The position numbers and the translations under genes are program-made. Below, piece by piece: positions 5,301 through 7,110 of a stretch of DNA of 7,110 bases; the first letter of the stretch is position 1; each line of letters starts with the position of its first letter. The notes beneath the pieces are model-generated. The model saw nothing but the letters and a program-made list of their open reading frames with translations. It did no database searches and had not been told where the DNA came from. Source of the stretch: Chloroflexota bacterium (GTDB lineage: Bacteria; Chloroflexota; Limnocylindria; Limnocylindrales; CSP1-4); NCBI GenBank assembly GCA_021812735.1, contig JAKAMV010000538.1:1-7110 (forward strand), written 5' to 3'.

Positions 5301-5486
5301 TTGGCCGAAGTCCGAGTGGGCGAGAACGAGACGTTCGAAAGCGCCCTCCGCCGCTTCAACAAGAAGATCCAGCAGAGCGGGATCCTCGCCGAGGCGCGTC
5401 GTCGCGAGCACTACGAGAAGCCGTCGGTGAAGCGGAAGCGCAAGGAAGCGAAGCGCAAGAAGAACGCGCGAGCGAGCCAGGGCTGA
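5301..5486 (+). CDS. rpsU: Small-subunit ribosomal protein bS21
   Basis: This 61-residue, highly basic protein matches bS21 throughout. It has an N-terminal acidic strand followed by [20 protein letters not shown] (10-29), then [18 protein letters not shown], and a lysine/arginine-rich tail. bS21 binds near the platform of the 30S subunit beside the 16S rRNA 3' end and helps initiation at Shine-Dalgarno sites. The length is normal (about 55-70). Translation begins at TTG with a strong Shine-Dalgarno. The gene heads a cluster with yqeY and a 7TM-HD protein, an order known from several phyla. bS21 is generally absent from Actinobacteria, so its presence in such GC-rich DNA is a useful taxonomic clue. 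Confidence 0.96.
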   Translation: MAEVRVGENETFESALRRFNKKIQQSGILAEARRREHYEKPSVKRKRKEAKRKKNARASQG

Positions 5487-5500
5487 GCCAGACCGGGTTC

Positions 5501-5560
5501 GCGGCTGGGCGGGCGGGCGGCCGAGGACGGCCAGCCGCCAGTTCGCCGCGGACCCGCGGC
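5501..5560 (+). repeat. Two hairpins in the rpsU-yqeY spacer
   Basis: GCGGCTGG (5501-5508) pairs perfectly with CCAGCCGC (5531-5538). An alternative inner stem GGCCG/CGGCC (5519-5523, 5528-5532) competes with it. Further on, GCCGCGG/CCGCGGC (5545-5551, 5554-5560) forms a 7-bp inverted repeat with a 2-base spacer. They lie 14 bases after the rpsU stop and end 23 bases before the yqeY Shine-Dalgarno. They could attenuate read-through or protect the rpsU message. No T run follows. Confidence 0.45.
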
Positions 5561-5594
5561 ACCCCCGCCGGGGCGCCTCACCCAGGAGGGTCCG

Positions 5595-6071
5595 ATGACC
5601 CTACGCGAACGACTCCATGACGACACGACCGCCGCGATGCGGTCGGGCGACACGCTGCGCCGCGACGTCCTGCGCATGGTGCAGGACGCCGTCTACAAGA
5701 CCGAGAAGGCCCAGCGGGTCAGCTTGTCCGAGGACGAGGTTCTGGGCGTCGTCAGCCGCGAGGTGAAGACCCGCCGCGAGAGCGTCGAGGCGTTCCGCAA
5801 GGGCGGCCGCGAGGACCTGGCCGCCAAGGAGGAGGCGGAGATCGCCATCCTCGCCGGCTACCTGCCGCAGCAGCTAGGCGAGGACGAGCTGCGCGCCCTC
5901 GTGGACGAGGCGATCGCCGCCACCGGGGCGGCCACGGCCCGCGACCTGGGCAGGGTGATGGGCTGGCTCTCCCCCAGGATCCGCGGCCGCGCCGACGGCA
6001 AGGTGGCCTCCGGGCTTGTCGCCCAGGCCCTCGCCGGCGCCGAGGCCGCTGCGCGCGGGGCCGCCCGCTAG
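5595..6071 (+). CDS. yqeY: GatB/YqeY domain protein
   Basis: This 158-residue protein is close to the family's usual length of about 150. It opens with the helical part typical of YqeY (MTLRERLHDDTTAAMRSGDT; then TLRRDVLRMV and KTRRESVEAFRKGGREDL). It then shows the hinge YLPQQLGEDEL (89-99) and the conserved C-terminal stretch GRVMGWLSPRIRGRADGKV (119-137). The C-terminal module is shared with the tail of GatB, a subunit of the tRNA-dependent amidotransferase, where it contacts tRNA. The free-standing protein is suspected to have a tRNA-related role but its exact function is unknown. AGGAGG (5584-5589) lies 5 bases before the ATG. The gene follows rpsU by 108 bases and precedes the 7TM-HD gene by 10 bases, so tight coupling with the latter is likely. 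Confidence 0.95.
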   Translation: MTLRERLHDDTTAAMRSGDTLRRDVLRMVQDAVYKTEKAQRVSLSEDEVLGVVSREVKTRRESVEAFRKGGREDLAAKEEAEIAILAGYLPQQLGEDELRALVDEAIAATGAATARDLGRVMGWLSPRIRGRADGKVASGLVAQALAGAEAAARGAAR

Positions 6072-6081
6072 GGCACCCGCC

Positions 6082-7110
6082 ATGCTCGCATCGTCGGCCT
6101 CCGACAGCGCGGCCGCCTTCACCCGCCGCGACCTCGGGCGGCTGCTCGCCGCCTCCGCGCTGCTGATCGCCGCGATGTCGATGATCCTTGGCCTGGACGT
6201 CCTGCCGGCCCAGCCAAGCCTCGAGCTGGGGATGCCCGCCCCGACCGTCGTCCAGGCGCCGCGTGCCGCCGTGTACGTCAGCGAGGTCCTCACCGCGCAG
6301 GCGCAGCAGGCCGCGAAGGCCAGCGTGGACCCGCAGTACACGTACACGGCTGCCGGCGCCGCCGCCGTCGCGGCCCAGCAGGCGCGCGCGTTCGAGCAGC
6401 AGGCGCAGGTCGTCGATGCGGCGTACGCGCCGGGCGTCACCGACCTCGGGCGACAGGCCATCCTGGCCAGCGCGCTCGGCAACCTGACCTCGGCCGACCG
6501 CAAGACCCTGATGAACCTGACTTCAGAGCGGTGGACGGTGGTGCGGACCGAGGCGGCCCGGGTCCTGTCCTCGCTCGAGACCGCGGAGCTCCGCGACAGC
6601 GAGCTTGCGCTGGTCCAGGCGAACCTGGCGGACCGGATCGCCGGCGGCCTCTCACCCGACGAGATCTCGCTGGCCACGGCGATCGTGCGCCCCCTCCTGG
6701 TGCCCAACTCCACGTACTCGGAGCAGCTGACCGAGCAGGCGAGGGCCGCCGCGGCCGCCGCGGTCCAGCCGGCCCAGCAGAGCTGGGAGCAGGGCGAGAC
6801 CATCGTCGCCAACGGGGTCCGCATCGACGACGTGGCGTACGAGGCGATCACCTACTTCGGGCTGAACCAGGGCGGGCTCGACGTGGCGCGGCTGATCGGC
6901 TTCTTCGTGCTCTCGATCCTCACCGTGGCGCTGCTGCTGGTCTGGACGTGGCGGTTCCGGCGGGAGTTCTGGCACCGCAACAAGGTGCTGCTGCTGCTCA
7001 GCCTGATCCTGCTGGTGGCGGTGCTCGCGCTCAAGCTCACGGCCGGCCGCTACTGGCTGCCCTACGCGCTGCCGCTGAGCGCCCTGGGCATGCTCGTCAC
7101 CGTCCTGCTC
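6082..7110 (+). CDS. 7TM-HD family membrane protein (PgpH-like cyclic-di-AMP phosphodiesterase), N-terminal part, truncated by the right edge
   Basis: The frame is open for 343 codons from ATG at 6082 to the window end. Residues about 20-41 form a first membrane helix. Residues about 43-265 form the extracytoplasmic 7TMR-HDED region, including LELGMPAPTVVQAPR, a long Gln/Ala-rich helical part, LLVPNSTYSEQLTEQAR (about 205-221) and the GETIVANGVRID segment (about 238-249). These match the vPN..yd...T...r and Gq.Iv..G..i features of the family. Membrane helices follow from about 268 and 300, and the sequence stops within the seven-helix bundle. The cytoplasmic HD domain, which in PgpH cleaves cyclic di-AMP, would lie beyond the edge and is not seen, so enzyme activity is inferred from the family. 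The start lies 10 bases after the yqeY stop with AGGG (6070-6073) overlapping that stop codon, suggesting translational coupling. The ectodomain is rich in Ala and Gln, in keeping with the GC content. Confidence 0.88.
   Translation, partial: MLASSASDSAAAFTRRDLGRLLAASALLIAAMSMILGLDVLPAQPSLELGMPAPTVVQAPRAAVYVSEVLTAQAQQAAKASVDPQYTYTAAGAAAVAAQQARAFEQQAQVVDAAYAPGVTDLGRQAILASALGNLTSADRKTLMNLTSERWTVVRTEAARVLSSLETAELRDSELALVQANLADRIAGGLSPDEISLATAIVRPLLVPNSTYSEQLTEQARAAAAAAVQPAQQSWEQGETIVANGVRIDDVAYEAITYFGLNQGGLDVARLIGFFVLSILTVALLLVWTWRFRREFWHRNKVLLLLSLILLVAVLALKLTAGRYWLPYALPLSALGMLVTVLL

Noticed and set aside
5874..6851. A 325-codon minus-strand frame opposite yqeY and the 7TM-HD gene
   Set aside because: It is Ala/Ser/Arg-rich shadow coding over two well-recognised genes.
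1..7110. CRISPR arrays, insertion sequences, integrase genes or attachment repeats
   Set aside because: I saw no spaced direct repeats, transposase motifs or terminal inverted repeats; all confident genes share the same GC-rich codon style.

Overview
This 7.1-kb window comes from a very GC-rich bacterial chromosome, roughly 70% G+C or more by eye, with strong G/C preference at third codon positions. No mobile element, CRISPR array, tRNA or rRNA is visible. A true bS21 gene (rpsU) argues against mainstream Actinobacteria, which generally lack it. Together with the rpsU-yqeY-PgpH order, this fits a GC-rich Chloroflexota-type lineage better. That placement is inference, not proof.

Left half, minus strand (1-3770). 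Three genes face left with wide gaps: an Fsr-like major facilitator exporter (2544-3770), a Tat-type lipoprotein with an unrecognised secreted domain (1343-2386), and the N-terminal 357 residues of an AMP-forming acyl-CoA synthetase that runs off the left edge (1-1071). The gaps of 157 and 271 bases hold hairpins and promoter-like boxes, so these are probably separate transcription units.

Middle (3771-4651). A 451-base divergent region separates the exporter from a stand-alone AraC-type DNA-binding protein (4222-4641). The AraC gene is followed 10 bases later by a VOC/glyoxalase-fold protein (4652-5065). AraC-VOC pairs are a recurrent bacterial arrangement and probably form a small regulatory or resistance unit. 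A strong hairpin just after the VOC stop (5069-5100) marks the likely end of that unit.

Right half, plus strand (5101-7110). A housekeeping cluster follows: rpsU (5301-5486, TTG start with a near-perfect Shine-Dalgarno), yqeY (5595-6071), and the N-terminus of a PgpH-type 7TM-HD phosphodiesterase (from 6082 off the right edge). This is a compressed version of the rpsU-yqeY-...-phoH-pgpH-ybeY-era block of Firmicutes, so phoH/ybeY/era-type genes may lie beyond the edge.

A theme across the window is two kinds of gene start. rpsU and yqeY have strong Shine-Dalgarno sequences. Several accessory genes instead have a -10-like TAnnnT or nAnnnT hexamer 6-9 bases before the ATG, which suggests leaderless or near-leaderless transcripts. 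I found no clear evidence of a wholly new system. The most open item is the Tat lipoprotein.
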